Source of the DNA: Rhodococcus phenolicus
Lineage (GTDB): Bacteria > Actinomycetota > Actinomycetes > Mycobacteriales > Mycobacteriaceae
Direction of reading: 5' to 3'
Assembly (NCBI RefSeq): GCF_001646785.1
Contig: NZ_LRRH01000061.1
Location: 114,979-178,978, forward strand
DNA: 64,000 nucleotides
The notes beneath the pieces are model-generated. The model did not search any database and was not told where the DNA came from. It saw only the letters and a list, made by a program, of their open reading frames with translations. This document shows, in pieces, positions 11,955 through 20,494 of this stretch (the stretch's first letter is position 1; each line of letters begins with the position of its first letter). The translations under genes and the position numbers were made by a program.

Positions 11955-12635
11955 GTGGATCTGTTGAACAAGTACGGCAGCCAACTACTCGACGCGTTCT
12001 GGACGACCATCCAGCTGACGGTGTTGTCCGCGATCGGTGCGCTCGTCCTCGGGACGATCCTCGCCGCGATGCGTGTGTCACCGATTCCGGTGGCACGCGG
12101 GTTCGCCGCCTCGTACGTGACGATCTTCCGCAACACCCCGCTCACGCTGATCATCATCTTCTGCCTGTTCGGCCTGTCCCAGGTCCTCGGCGTGAATCTG
12201 GCGCCCGCATCCTCACCGACGTTCATCATCGACAACAACTTCCGTCTCGCGGTGCTCGGCCTCAGCGTCTACACCGCGTCGTTCGTGTGCGAATCGCTGC
12301 GCTCGGGCATCAACACAGTCCATGTCGGGCAATCGGAGGCGGGACGGTCGCTGGGGCTGACGTTCATCCAGAATCTGCGGCTGATCGTGCTTCCCCAGGC
12401 GTTCCGCGCGGTGATCGCTCCGCTCGGCAGTGTCCTGATCGCACTGACGAAGAACACCACGATCGCCTCCGTGATCGGCGTGGCCGAGGCATCGCTGCTG
12501 ATGTCGGAGATGATCGAGACCGAAGCGGCGATCTTCCTCATCGGTGGCATCTTCGCCCTCGGCTTCGTCATCCTCACCCTCCCGATGGGCCTGCTGTTCG
12601 GCTGGCTCGGAAAGCGCTACGAGGTGGCCCGATGA
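11955..12635 (+). CDS. gluC: Glutamate ABC transporter permease
   Basis: One of two inner-membrane permeases. 226 residues with about five membrane helices and the HisM/GlnP-type signature [14 protein letters not shown] early in the protein; the EAA loop reads [24 protein letters not shown] (about residues 129-152, here described by its ends [10 protein letters not shown] and RLIVLPQ), which contacts the ATPase GluA. GTG start at 11955 preceded by GGAG. Its TGA overlaps the gluD ATG (ATGA), so both permeases are made from one coupled message. Confidence 0.94.
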   Translation: MDLLNKYGSQLLDAFWTTIQLTVLSAIGALVLGTILAAMRVSPIPVARGFAASYVTIFRNTPLTLIIIFCLFGLSQVLGVNLAPASSPTFIIDNNFRLAVLGLSVYTASFVCESLRSGINTVHVGQSEAGRSLGLTFIQNLRLIVLPQAFRAVIAPLGSVLIALTKNTTIASVIGVAEASLLMSEMIETEAAIFLIGGIFALGFVILTLPMGLLFGWLGKRYEVAR

Positions 12636-13561
12636 GCGCCCGCGCAACCGTCCTCTACGACGCTCCCGGCCCGCGGGCCCGGGCGACCTACCATGCGATC
12701 TCCGCGCTGGCCGTGGTCCTGCTCGTCGCAGCCGGATACTTCGTGTACCGCGCGCTGGACGACAAGGGGCAGCTCACCGCCGACAAGTGGGAACCGTTCC
12801 TCGAGTCCACGTCGTGGACGACCTATCTGCTTCCCGGTATCCGAGGCACCTTGATCGCGGCGGCGCTGTCCATCGTGCTCGCGCTGATCCTCGGATTCGT
12901 CCTCGGCATCGGCCGGTTGTCCGATCACCGGCCGGTGCGCATGGTGTCCGGTTTCATCGTCGAACTGTTCCGCGCCGTACCGGTGCTGATCCTGATGATC
13001 TTCATGTATCAGGTGTTCGCCGAATACAAGGTGTTCAAGTCCTCGTATCTCGCGCTGGCCGCTGTGGTGACCGGCCTGACGCTCTACAACGGGTCGGTGA
13101 TCGCGGAGCTCGTCCGCGCCGGCATTCGCTCGCTGCCCCGCGGGCAGTCCGAGGCCGCTGCCGCGCTGGGCATGCGCAAGAACCAGGTGATGCGCCTGAT
13201 TCTGCTTCCGCAGGCGGTGACGGTGATGCTGCCGGCGATCATTTCGCAGATGGTGGTGGCGCTGAAGGACTCGGCGCTCGGTTACCTCATCGGCTACGTC
13301 GAGGTCGTGCGCTCCGGACAGCAGCTCGGCGCGTTCTACGGCAACTATCTGCCGTCGCTGCTGGTGGTCGCGGCGATCATGATCGTGTTGAACAGTTCGC
13401 TGACCGTGCTCGCCACCCGGGTGGAACGGCGCCTGCGCAAGGGCACCAAGCGCCGCCCGCCCGCCGCGGCGCCGGAGGACGGCGCGCCCGACAATGTGTT
13501 GTCCGGGTTGACGGTTCCGGGGCTCGACATCACCGGGAACGAGAAGAAGTCCGTGACGTGA
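12632..13561 (+). CDS. gluD: Glutamate ABC transporter permease
   Basis: Second permease of the glutamate transporter. 309 residues: a cytoplasmic N-terminus, one helix at about 21-43, then the HisM-type core with [14 protein letters not shown], and an EAA loop beginning [11 protein letters not shown] and ending LILLPQ. A C-terminal cytoplasmic tail of about 50 residues is rich in Arg, Pro and Ala. The ATG overlaps the gluC stop by four bases. Last gene of the operon, followed immediately by a strong hairpin. Confidence 0.94.
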   Translation: MSARATVLYDAPGPRARATYHAISALAVVLLVAAGYFVYRALDDKGQLTADKWEPFLESTSWTTYLLPGIRGTLIAAALSIVLALILGFVLGIGRLSDHRPVRMVSGFIVELFRAVPVLILMIFMYQVFAEYKVFKSSYLALAAVVTGLTLYNGSVIAELVRAGIRSLPRGQSEAAAALGMRKNQVMRLILLPQAVTVMLPAIISQMVVALKDSALGYLIGYVEVVRSGQQLGAFYGNYLPSLLVVAAIMIVLNSSLTVLATRVERRLRKGTKRRPPAAAPEDGAPDNVLSGLTVPGLDITGNEKKSVT

Positions 13562-13563
13562 AC

Positions 13564-13602
13564 GGTGGCGGTGCGCTCGCTTTCGGGCGGCGCACCGCCA
13601 CC
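13564..13602 (+). terminator. Terminator-like hairpin after gluABCD
   Basis: Perfect 13-bp arms (13564-13576 and 13590-13602) with a 13-base loop, two bases after the gluD stop and before the convergent secreted-protein remnant. It lacks a T-run, as is common in actinobacteria. Confidence 0.7.
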
Positions 13603-13643
13603 GCGCGTTCTCTGGCCGTCGGCCGTGACCGGACTGCCGGGTC

Positions 13644-13993
13644 TCACCCCGATTGTGATTCGATTCCCGCGTGGATCGCCGCGACGGTGAATTCCGGGCA
13701 GAACACGAACGACGCTCCTTCACCGGGTCTCATCCATCGCGGGGGCACCCGGGGGACGGTCCTGCCGTCGACCGCAGTGCAGGTCACGACGGCACGGAAC
13801 TGGCCGCCGCCGCTGTAGCACGTCGCAGTGGCGCCCAGATCGATCGTGTTGTAGGTGCAGTCGGTCGGCCACCCCGCCGCCGACGCCCTCCCGGCATCGC
13901 GACGGCGACTCCACCACCGGCAGTGAGACATCCGATGAGCCCCGCTGCCTCTGTGGCCGAAACCGCCACGCCGCGCCGAATTTTCGACTGCAC
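13644..13993 (-). pseudogene. Small secreted protein, split by a frameshift
   Basis: Two overlapping minus-strand frames read as the halves of one protein. The first half starts at GTG 13993, preceded by the ribosome-binding run GGGGGGA, and encodes a signal peptide (VQSKIRRGVAVSA to GGGVAVA). The second half, ending at 13644, encodes a mature domain with paired cysteines: GWPTDCTYNTIDLGATATCY, then RAVVTC and FVFCPEF. Adding one base near 13893-13903 joins them as AVA-DAGRASAAGWPTDC, giving a proper signal-peptidase site. Small Cys-containing secreted proteins of this look are common in rhodococci; function unknown. Could be a real pseudogene or a one-base sequence error. Confidence 0.62.
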
Positions 13994-14115
13994 GACATTT
14001 CCCCCCGATCTCGATTCAGTCGACCTCGACGGCTGGATCACACGCGCCGCGCCGTCACAAGTTCCCGCCTCTCGACCGCGTCGACGACACTGCGTGAAGG
14101 CCGAGTCCGGCGAGA

Positions 14116-14724
14116 TCAGCTGTCCGCGAAACCTTCTGTTTCCGAACCGAATTCGGCGAGTTCGCTGCGCACCACGTCGAACGCCATTCCCTGGGAATAG
14201 CCACGTCGCGCCAGCATCCCGACGAGGCGGCGCACGAGTTTGTCCCGCTCGGCCGCGATCTCGCGTCGATCACCCTCGGTGGGAAGCGGCGGTTGAGTGC
14301 GCAGTTTCTTGCGGACCAGTTCGACAGCACGGTCGCGTTCGTCGTTGCTGTCGATCCGGTCCAGCGCGTCGGCCGCTTCCTGTTGCCCGATTCCTTTGCG
14401 GCGCAGTTCGAGTGCGATTGCGCGTTTACCCTTGCCCGCGTACAGGTGCCGCGACCGCACCCACTGCTGGGCGAAGTCCGCGTCGTCGATCAGGCCCACC
14501 GCCGCGAGCCGGTCCAGGGTCCGCTCGGCGATCTCCGCAGTGAACCCCTTCTGTTCGAGCTTCGTGGCGAGTTCGGCACGGCTGCGCGCCCGGTCGGTCA
14601 GCAGACGCAGGCACACGTCCTTGGCCTGGGTTTCGGTGCCTCCCCCGGGCTCCGGGCGCGTGCGCCGGCGACCCCGCCCGGACGAGGAGGTCGCATGCGG
14701 GTCCGGAGTCGTGGAATCGTCCAT
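14116..14724 (-). CDS. recX: RecA regulatory protein RecX
   Basis: Modulator that binds RecA filaments and limits their activity. 202 residues: an N-terminal Ser/Arg-rich leader of about 35 residues, then three-helix RecX repeats with RSRAELATKLEQKGF, LIDDADFAQQWVRSR, GKRAIALELRRKGI and, near the end, RRGYSQGMAFDVVR. Begins at ATG 14724, 10 bp after the stop of the SGNH-hydrolase gene that separates it from recA. In mycobacteria recA and recX adjoin directly, so this order is unusual. Confidence 0.93.
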   Translation of the reverse strand: MDDSTTPDPHATSSSGRGRRRTRPEPGGGTETQAKDVCLRLLTDRARSRAELATKLEQKGFTAEIAERTLDRLAAVGLIDDADFAQQWVRSRHLYAGKGKRAIALELRRKGIGQQEAADALDRIDSNDERDRAVELVRKKLRTQPPLPTEGDRREIAAERDKLVRRLVGMLARRGYSQGMAFDVVRSELAEFGSETEGFADS

Positions 14725-14734
14725 GGCCGGCACG

Positions 14735-15367
14735 TTATCGGAACCCACCGACAGCATCGACCGAGCCGATCCACGTGACCCACGCGTCGAGGACGATGTC
14801 GGCGAGATCCCGGTACCCCTGTACGGACGGGTGCGCCCCGTCCCCCGCTGCCGCTTCCCGGATCCACGCGGTGTCGCCGTCGAGGTGCTCGAAGACCGGA
14901 CGGTACGGCACGTTCCGGACGGCGCACGCCTCGGCGAACAGGCCGTCGAGGCGTTCAATCCGCGCGTTCTGCCGGTCGTCGGCGACCGGCGGTGGCCCCA
15001 CGACGAGAACGGGCCATCCCCACGCGAGGGCCTCGTCGAGGATCGCGGTGAGGTTGGTCACCGATTCCTCGGGCAGTACCCGCGTCGAATCTCCCTGCTG
15101 TGTCGTGTCGTTGACACCGAACGAGAAGACGAGCCGGTTGTCGCACCCGTCCGGGAAGCGGCGGCGGGCCTCGTCGAACCAGCGGACCCGGACGTCGGCG
15201 GTCGTGTCGCGGCGGACACCGAGGTTGTAGACGGTGAAATCGATGTCGCCGAGCGCCGGCCGGGCGCGTTCGGCGAGCAGACCCGTCCAGCCGCGGTGGG
15301 CGGGGTCGCCGACTCCTGCCACGAACGAATCACCGAAGAAACACAAACGAATCGGCTGCGCGGTCAT
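14735..15367 (-). CDS. SGNH/GDSL-family hydrolase
   Basis: 210 residues, no signal peptide, so probably a cytoplasmic esterase or lipase-like enzyme. Block I FFGDSF gives the nucleophile serine near residue 13; block III has FGVNDTT; block V GAHPS carries the catalytic histidine, with Asp three residues before in DGAH. Substrate unknown. Start taken at ATG 15367; ATG 15376 is also in frame and neither has a clear ribosome-binding site. The gene sits between recA and recX on the same strand, downstream of a hairpin, and its link with DNA repair may be positional only. Confidence 0.85.
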   Translation of the reverse strand: MTAQPIRLCFFGDSFVAGVGDPAHRGWTGLLAERARPALGDIDFTVYNLGVRRDTTADVRVRWFDEARRRFPDGCDNRLVFSFGVNDTTQQGDSTRVLPEESVTNLTAILDEALAWGWPVLVVGPPPVADDRQNARIERLDGLFAEACAVRNVPYRPVFEHLDGDTAWIREAAAGDGAHPSVQGYRDLADIVLDAWVTWIGSVDAVGGFR

Positions 15368-15383
15368 GGCGACCATGATGACA

Positions 15384-15420
15384 GGGTGGCGGGTACGGCC
15401 GTGGACCGTACCCACCACCC
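15384..15420 (-). terminator. Hairpin after recA
   Basis: Inverted repeat with 15-base arms (15384-15398 and 15406-15420), one mismatch and a 7-base loop, 14 bases beyond the recA stop. It probably ends or weakens the recA transcript before the SGNH-hydrolase gene and recX, which would then be expressed at lower level. Confidence 0.65.
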
Positions 15421-15434
15421 GACGCAGTCGTGCG

Positions 15435-16472
<1,038 letters not shown>

Positions 16473-16511
16473 CGTGGTCCCCTTCATCGAATCTCGTCCT
16501 GCTTGTCGACG

Positions 16512-16534
16512 ACGTTAGAGCCCGGCACCGACAA
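16512..16534 (-). promoter_or_regulatory. recA PafBC-dependent (RecA-NDp) promoter
   Basis: On the minus strand the sequence reads TTGTCGGTG, 8 bases, TAACGT. This fits the consensus of the LexA/RecA-independent DNA-damage promoter of mycobacteria (tTGTCRGtg-N8-TAnnnT), which is activated by PafBC. The -10 element is at 16512-16517, giving an mRNA leader of roughly 30-35 bases before the recA ATG at 16472. Confidence 0.82.
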
Positions 16535-16623
16535 GTTCGTCGTGGCGACCGGTGAGCCGCCGGATCTGTGGATCGATCCGCCGCCTGTGGACAACTACGC
16601 CACCGTGCACGACACCAGCATAG

Positions 16624-16639
16624 GCGAACAATTGTTCGA
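16624..16639 (-). promoter_or_regulatory. LexA-binding site (SOS box) upstream of recA
   Basis: GCGAACAATTGTTCGA: the actinobacterial SOS box TCGAAC-N4-GTTCGA with a single mismatch at the first base and a perfectly palindromic core CGAACAATTGTTCG. It lies 152 bases upstream of the recA start and 24 bases from the stop of the DUF3046 gene. Confidence 0.88.
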
Positions 16640-16662
16640 ACGGTGCGTTCCGGCTCGTCCCG

Positions 16663-16857
16663 TCAACGACGGGAGGGTGGCACGTCGAACTCCTCGCACA
16701 GGGCCCGCCACACCTCCCGCGGCTCCTGACCTGCTTCGATCGCCTCGGCCGGCGTGAGACCACCGAGCGAGAGGATCACGTGGTCGCGGAGCAACGCGTC
16801 GCCGTGGAGCTGCCCGAATTCGATCCGGACGAGCTCGTGGAATTCCGTCAATCGCAC
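16663..16857 (-). CDS. DUF3046 small protein (Rv2738c type)
   Basis: 64 residues starting VRLTEFHELVRIEFGQ, close to the typical DUF3046 opening MRLTEFW, with the conserved middle VILSLGGLTPAEAIEAG and end EVWRALCEEFDVP. Soluble and helical; function unknown. The family opening decides the start at GTG 16857; another GTG at 16866 is in frame. It always sits just upstream of recA in this order of bacteria, and here the recA SOS box lies immediately after its stop, so it has its own promoter rather than sharing the recA one. Confidence 0.88.
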   Translation of the reverse strand: MRLTEFHELVRIEFGQLHGDALLRDHVILSLGGLTPAEAIEAGQEPREVWRALCEEFDVPPSRR

Positions 16858-16924
16858 CCCGCCCACGGTAGTGGGCGGCGGCGCCTCACGTCGAAACGGT
16901 GGGGCAACGTCCCCACCGGCGGGT

Positions 16925-18073
16925 TCAGGCCGCGGCCACGGTCCGGCAGACCTGCACCGGATCCTCGACCCGGCCCGCGGTCGCGGCGGCGCTGCGGGCC
17001 GCCGCCGCGAAACGCTTCTCGCTCAGGATCGTCTCGATCGCGGTGCGCACCGCGGCCGGATCGAGCGGGCGCACCACCAGCGCACTACCCTGCCGGGCCG
17101 CCCGATTGGCCAGTTCCCACTGGTCACCGCCGCCGGGCACGATCACCGCCGGCACTCCGGCACCCAACGCCTTGGCGAGCATCCCGTGGCCACCGCCGCA
17201 CACGACGACGTCGGCCTGCCCGAGCAGGGCGTCCTGACGGCCCCGTCCCGCGACCGCCCAGTCCGGCAGTACCCCGTCCGCTCCGTCGAGCATGGTCGCC
17301 GCGACGCGCATCCCCGTCCCGTCCAGCGCGGTGCACACGGCGTCGAGCATGCCCACCACCCCCGTGGTCGCCGTGGACGGGGCGACCATCACCAGCGGCC
17401 CGGGGCCGGGTGGCGGGGTGAGCACCGTCTCCGTCGGTTCCCACAGCAGCGGACCCACCAGGTGCGCGTTGCCGGGCCAATCGGGTCTCGGTACCTCGAG
17501 GGCGGGCAGGGTCGCGATCAGGCGCGCTGCGGGCCCCGGGTCCTGTTCGGGCAGCCCGATGCCCAGCCGTGCGACGCCGCGTTCGCGGTCTCCCCGGCGC
17601 ACCGAACGCGCGGTCATGCGGCGCAGCAGCGCGTCCCTGGCCCGGCCACGAATCCCGCGGCCGGGCGCGAGACCGCTGCCGATCGGCGGCAGACCCCGGG
17701 AGGGCAGGTACAGCGGGTGCGGGGACAGCTCGATCCAGGGGATGCCGAGCCGTTCGGCGGCCATTCCCCCGCCGGCGGTGATGACATCGGAGACGACCAG
17801 GTCCGGTAGCAGCGCACTCAGATCCGGCAGGAGTTCGGTCGCGATGTGCGCGGCGCGGGCGTGGAGCTTGGCCCCGGCGTCGCTGTCGTCGTCGCCGGGC
17901 CTCGGATCGAGTCCCGCGAGCAGCGCGAACGTGACGCCGGGCAACTCCGTGCCCAGCCAGCGCTCACCGGTGAACAGGATCGGATCGTCTCCGGCGTCCG
18001 CCAGCCGCCGGCACAGTTCGATCGCCGGGATCGCATGTCCGGCATCCGGTCCGGCCACCACCGCAACTCGCAT
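16925..18073 (-). CDS. GT1-type glycosyltransferase (Rv2739c type)
   Basis: 382 residues with a GT-B fold of the UDP-glucuronosyl/UDP-glucosyltransferase (MGT) type. The N-terminal half starts MRVAVVAGPDAGHAIPAIEL, with the acceptor-side histidine in GH; the C-terminal half has the nucleotide-sugar-binding segment DVVVCGGGHGMLAKAL, ending AGVPAVIVPGGGDQWELANR. The acceptor is unknown. The start at ATG 18073 matches where the fold begins; ATG 18094 would add seven residues. In M. tuberculosis the homologue is also next to the recA/Rv2738c cluster. Confidence 0.86.
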   Translation of the reverse strand: MRVAVVAGPDAGHAIPAIELCRRLADAGDDPILFTGERWLGTELPGVTFALLAGLDPRPGDDDSDAGAKLHARAAHIATELLPDLSALLPDLVVSDVITAGGGMAAERLGIPWIELSPHPLYLPSRGLPPIGSGLAPGRGIRGRARDALLRRMTARSVRRGDRERGVARLGIGLPEQDPGPAARLIATLPALEVPRPDWPGNAHLVGPLLWEPTETVLTPPPGPGPLVMVAPSTATTGVVGMLDAVCTALDGTGMRVAATMLDGADGVLPDWAVAGRGRQDALLGQADVVVCGGGHGMLAKALGAGVPAVIVPGGGDQWELANRAARQGSALVVRPLDPAAVRTAIETILSEKRFAAAARSAAATAGRVEDPVQVCRTVAAA

Positions 18074-18321
18074 CGGCACAGCCTGCCACATCACGCGGCC
18101 CGGCCCACCGTCCCCGGTCAGTCGGTTCGCGGACTAATGGTCGAGTGCTCACGACCGTGGCCGGGCACGACATCCCATCAGCGATGCAGACCTCCTGGTG
18201 CGCCGGTGGAGGCACGGTCTGACGTCAGGACTCGGCACTCGGTCCGGTCGAGAAGAGTGCTCATCCACCAGCGGTTACCAGGTGCCCAAGTCTGCCGGAC
18301 GGCCAGGCTTGGTACCTCCCA

Positions 18322-19857
18322 TTAGTCGAGTCCGTGGTCGGCGAGCACGGACAGCGCCGCCTCGTGCGCCGCCTCCCGGTCGGCGGGGACGAGGCCGATG
18401 CGGGTGCGGCGGTCGAGGATGTCGCCGGCGTCGAGCGCCCCTTCGTGCGTGATCGCGAAGTCGAATTCGGCGCGGCACACATCGAGTCCGGGTACGACGG
18501 GATGCAGTCGCCCGGGGTCGGCGGCGAGCAGCGCGGCCTCGGTCCCGTGACGACGCACCAGGGATTCCGGCGCGGTGAGCCGCGACAGCGCCGTGCGGTC
18601 CGCGGCACCGACCAGCGGGATCCGGTGGGTGTTGCAGGGACCGGCGGGCAGCCCGGTGGTGGCGACGGCCGCGTCCACCGCGTCCTGCGCCATCTTCCGG
18701 TAGGTGGTCAGCTTGCCGCCGACGATGCCGATCGGACGGCCTTCGGCGCGGACGACCGCGTGCTGCCGGGACAGGTCCGCGGTGGCGCCGCCCCCGGCCT
18801 GCTGAAGCAACGGGCGCAGCCCGGAATAGGTGGCGAGTACATCGGCCCGTGTCAGCTCGGTGGCGAGTGCCGTGTTGACGGTGTCGAGCAGGAACTCCAC
18901 CTCGGTGTCGGTCGCGTGCGGGACGTCCGGAATCTCGCCGGGTGCGTCCTCGTCGGTGAGACCGAGATAGACGCGGCCGAGCTGAGCGGGCAGGGCGAAC
19001 ACGAACCGGTTCGTCGCGCCGGGAATCGGGACGGTGAGCGCTGCGGTGGGATGCCCGAGGGCGGCCGCGTCGAGGACCAGATGGGTGCCCCTGCTGGGGC
19101 GCAGCGTGATCGAGGGATCGACGTGGCCCGCCCACACTCCCGCCGCGTTGATCACCGCGCGGGCACGCACCGTGAACTCGCCGCCGGTGATCTCGTCGCG
19201 CAGGACGGCCGTCTCGGCGGTGGCAGCATGCGCGGACACGCGGGTGAGGATGCGGGCACCGAAGGTCGCGGCGGTGCGGGCGAGCGCGACGACGAGCCGC
19301 GCGTCGTCGACGAGCTGCCCGTCGTGGGCGAGCAGGCCCCCGCGGAGGCCGTCGCGCCGCACCGCGGGGACGAGGGCGGCGGCACGGCCGGCGGCCACCC
19401 GGCGGGACCGCGGCAGCAGCGCGGCGGGAGTGCGGGCGACCGCGCGCAGTGCGTCGCCGGCGAGGAAACCGGTGCGGACCAGCGCGGATTCGCCGCGTCC
19501 GACGGACGGGAGCAACGGGACCAGTTGAGGCATGGGCCGGATCAGGTGTGGCGCTGTGACGGTCATGAGGATGCCGCGTTCGACGGCACTCTCGTGTGCG
19601 ATCCCCACGTTGCCGGTCGCGAGGTACCGCAGTCCGCCGTGGACGAGTTTCGAACTCCACCGACTGGTCCCGAACGCGAGATCGTGCCGTTCGACCAGGA
19701 CGGTGCTCAGGCCCCGGGCGGCGGCGTCGAGGGCGACTCCGGCGCCGGTGACCCCGCCGCCGATCACCAGGACGTCGACGGCGGGGTCGTCGGCGAGCCG
19801 CTCGAGTTCGCGGTGTCGGCGCGGCGCGGACAGCGCGGCGGATCCGGGTCCGGTCAC
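18322..19857 (-). CDS. glpD: Glycerol-3-phosphate dehydrogenase (FAD, respiratory)
   Basis: Membrane-associated flavoenzyme that oxidises glycerol 3-phosphate to dihydroxyacetone phosphate and passes electrons to quinone. FAD-binding motif VLVIGGGVTGAGVALDAAARG lies at about residues 30-50; it is followed by GTSRWSSKLVHGGLRYL, AVINAAGVWAG, TYSGLRPL and IVGGKLTTYRKMAQ. 511 residues. The GTG start overlaps the TGA of the TetR gene, so the regulator and enzyme are translated together. Its product, DHAP, feeds the alkyl-DHAP-synthase-like neighbour transcribed the other way. Corresponds to the glpD1 (Rv2249c) neighbourhood of M. tuberculosis. Confidence 0.94.
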   Translation of the reverse strand: MTGPGSAALSAPRRHRELERLADDPAVDVLVIGGGVTGAGVALDAAARGLSTVLVERHDLAFGTSRWSSKLVHGGLRYLATGNVGIAHESAVERGILMTVTAPHLIRPMPQLVPLLPSVGRGESALVRTGFLAGDALRAVARTPAALLPRSRRVAAGRAAALVPAVRRDGLRGGLLAHDGQLVDDARLVVALARTAATFGARILTRVSAHAATAETAVLRDEITGGEFTVRARAVINAAGVWAGHVDPSITLRPSRGTHLVLDAAALGHPTAALTVPIPGATNRFVFALPAQLGRVYLGLTDEDAPGEIPDVPHATDTEVEFLLDTVNTALATELTRADVLATYSGLRPLLQQAGGGATADLSRQHAVVRAEGRPIGIVGGKLTTYRKMAQDAVDAAVATTGLPAGPCNTHRIPLVGAADRTALSRLTAPESLVRRHGTEAALLAADPGRLHPVVPGLDVCRAEFDFAITHEGALDAGDILDRRTRIGLVPADREAAHEAALSVLADHGLD

Positions 19858-20474
19858 GGTGTTCCTTCGGGGTTGGGGGCCAGGTAGGCGTCCACGGCGT
19901 AACCGAGTTCCGTCAGCATGTCGTCGCGGGGCGCGGTGTCGGCGACCGCACGCGCCGACTGGACCACCGATTGCGCGGTGAGCAGCACCATCACGGCGAT
20001 CCGGCGAGGGTCGCCGGGGCGGATCGAGCCGTCGCGCTGCCCCTCGCCGATGCCGGCGGTCAGGGTGTCGAGCAGCATGCGCTGGCTCGTGCCGAGCCGG
20101 TCGACGATGTAGGTGGTCAGTACTTCGGGGTCGGTGTTCACGATCTTCTCGAACAGCGGGTGGGCGCCGATGGCGCCGGCGGTGGTCACCACTGCGTGAA
20201 CGAGTCGCTGCCGGGTAGGGCCGGTTCCGGACGACTCGGGGGCGAGCCGGCGGATCTCGCGGGTGAGCAGGTCGGCAACGATCGCGCGGGTGTCCGGCCA
20301 GCGGCGATAGACGGTCGGGCGGCTGACCCCGGCACGCCGGGCGACCTCGGCGAGCGTGGTGCGGCGCAGCCCGAAATCGAGCATGCAGGTGTAGGCGGCG
20401 TCGAGGATCTGGTCCTCGATCGTGGGCGCTTCGCGCGGGCCGGTGGTTCTCGAATCATCGTTACGGATCGACAT
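19854..20474 (-). CDS. TetR-family transcriptional regulator
   Basis: 206 residues. The N-terminal helix-turn-helix covers about residues 20-65: EDQILDAAYTCMLDFGLRRT, then LAEVARRAGVSRPTVYRRWP with the recognition helix. The C-terminal ligand domain is of a lipid- or acyl-responsive type, but the ligand cannot be read. It is translationally coupled to glpD (GTGA) and divergent from the flavoprotein gene, whose start is only 20 bp away, so it very likely represses both directions from the AT-rich patch between them. Confidence 0.9.
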   Translation of the reverse strand: MSIRNDDSRTTGPREAPTIEDQILDAAYTCMLDFGLRRTTLAEVARRAGVSRPTVYRRWPDTRAIVADLLTREIRRLAPESSGTGPTRQRLVHAVVTTAGAIGAHPLFEKIVNTDPEVLTTYIVDRLGTSQRMLLDTLTAGIGEGQRDGSIRPGDPRRIAVMVLLTAQSVVQSARAVADTAPRDDMLTELGYAVDAYLAPNPEGTP

Positions 20475-20491
20475 TGTATGTAAAACTGTAA
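20471..20491. promoter_or_regulatory. Putative TetR operator between the TetR/glpD and flavoprotein genes
   Basis: A strikingly AT-rich patch in GC-rich DNA. It holds the small palindrome ACAT-TGT-ATGT (20471-20481) and a direct repeat TGTAA-AAC-TGTAA (20479-20491), spanning the start of the TetR gene and the 20-bp gap before the ATG at 20495. Neither gene has a ribosome-binding site here, so leaderless transcripts are likely. Operator function is inferred. Confidence 0.5.
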
Positions 20492-20494
20492 CTC

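Noticed and set aside
18074..18321. A small gene in the gap between glpD and the glycosyltransferase gene.
   Set aside because: Open frames there are short, arginine-rich, without ribosome-binding sites and without recognisable domains.
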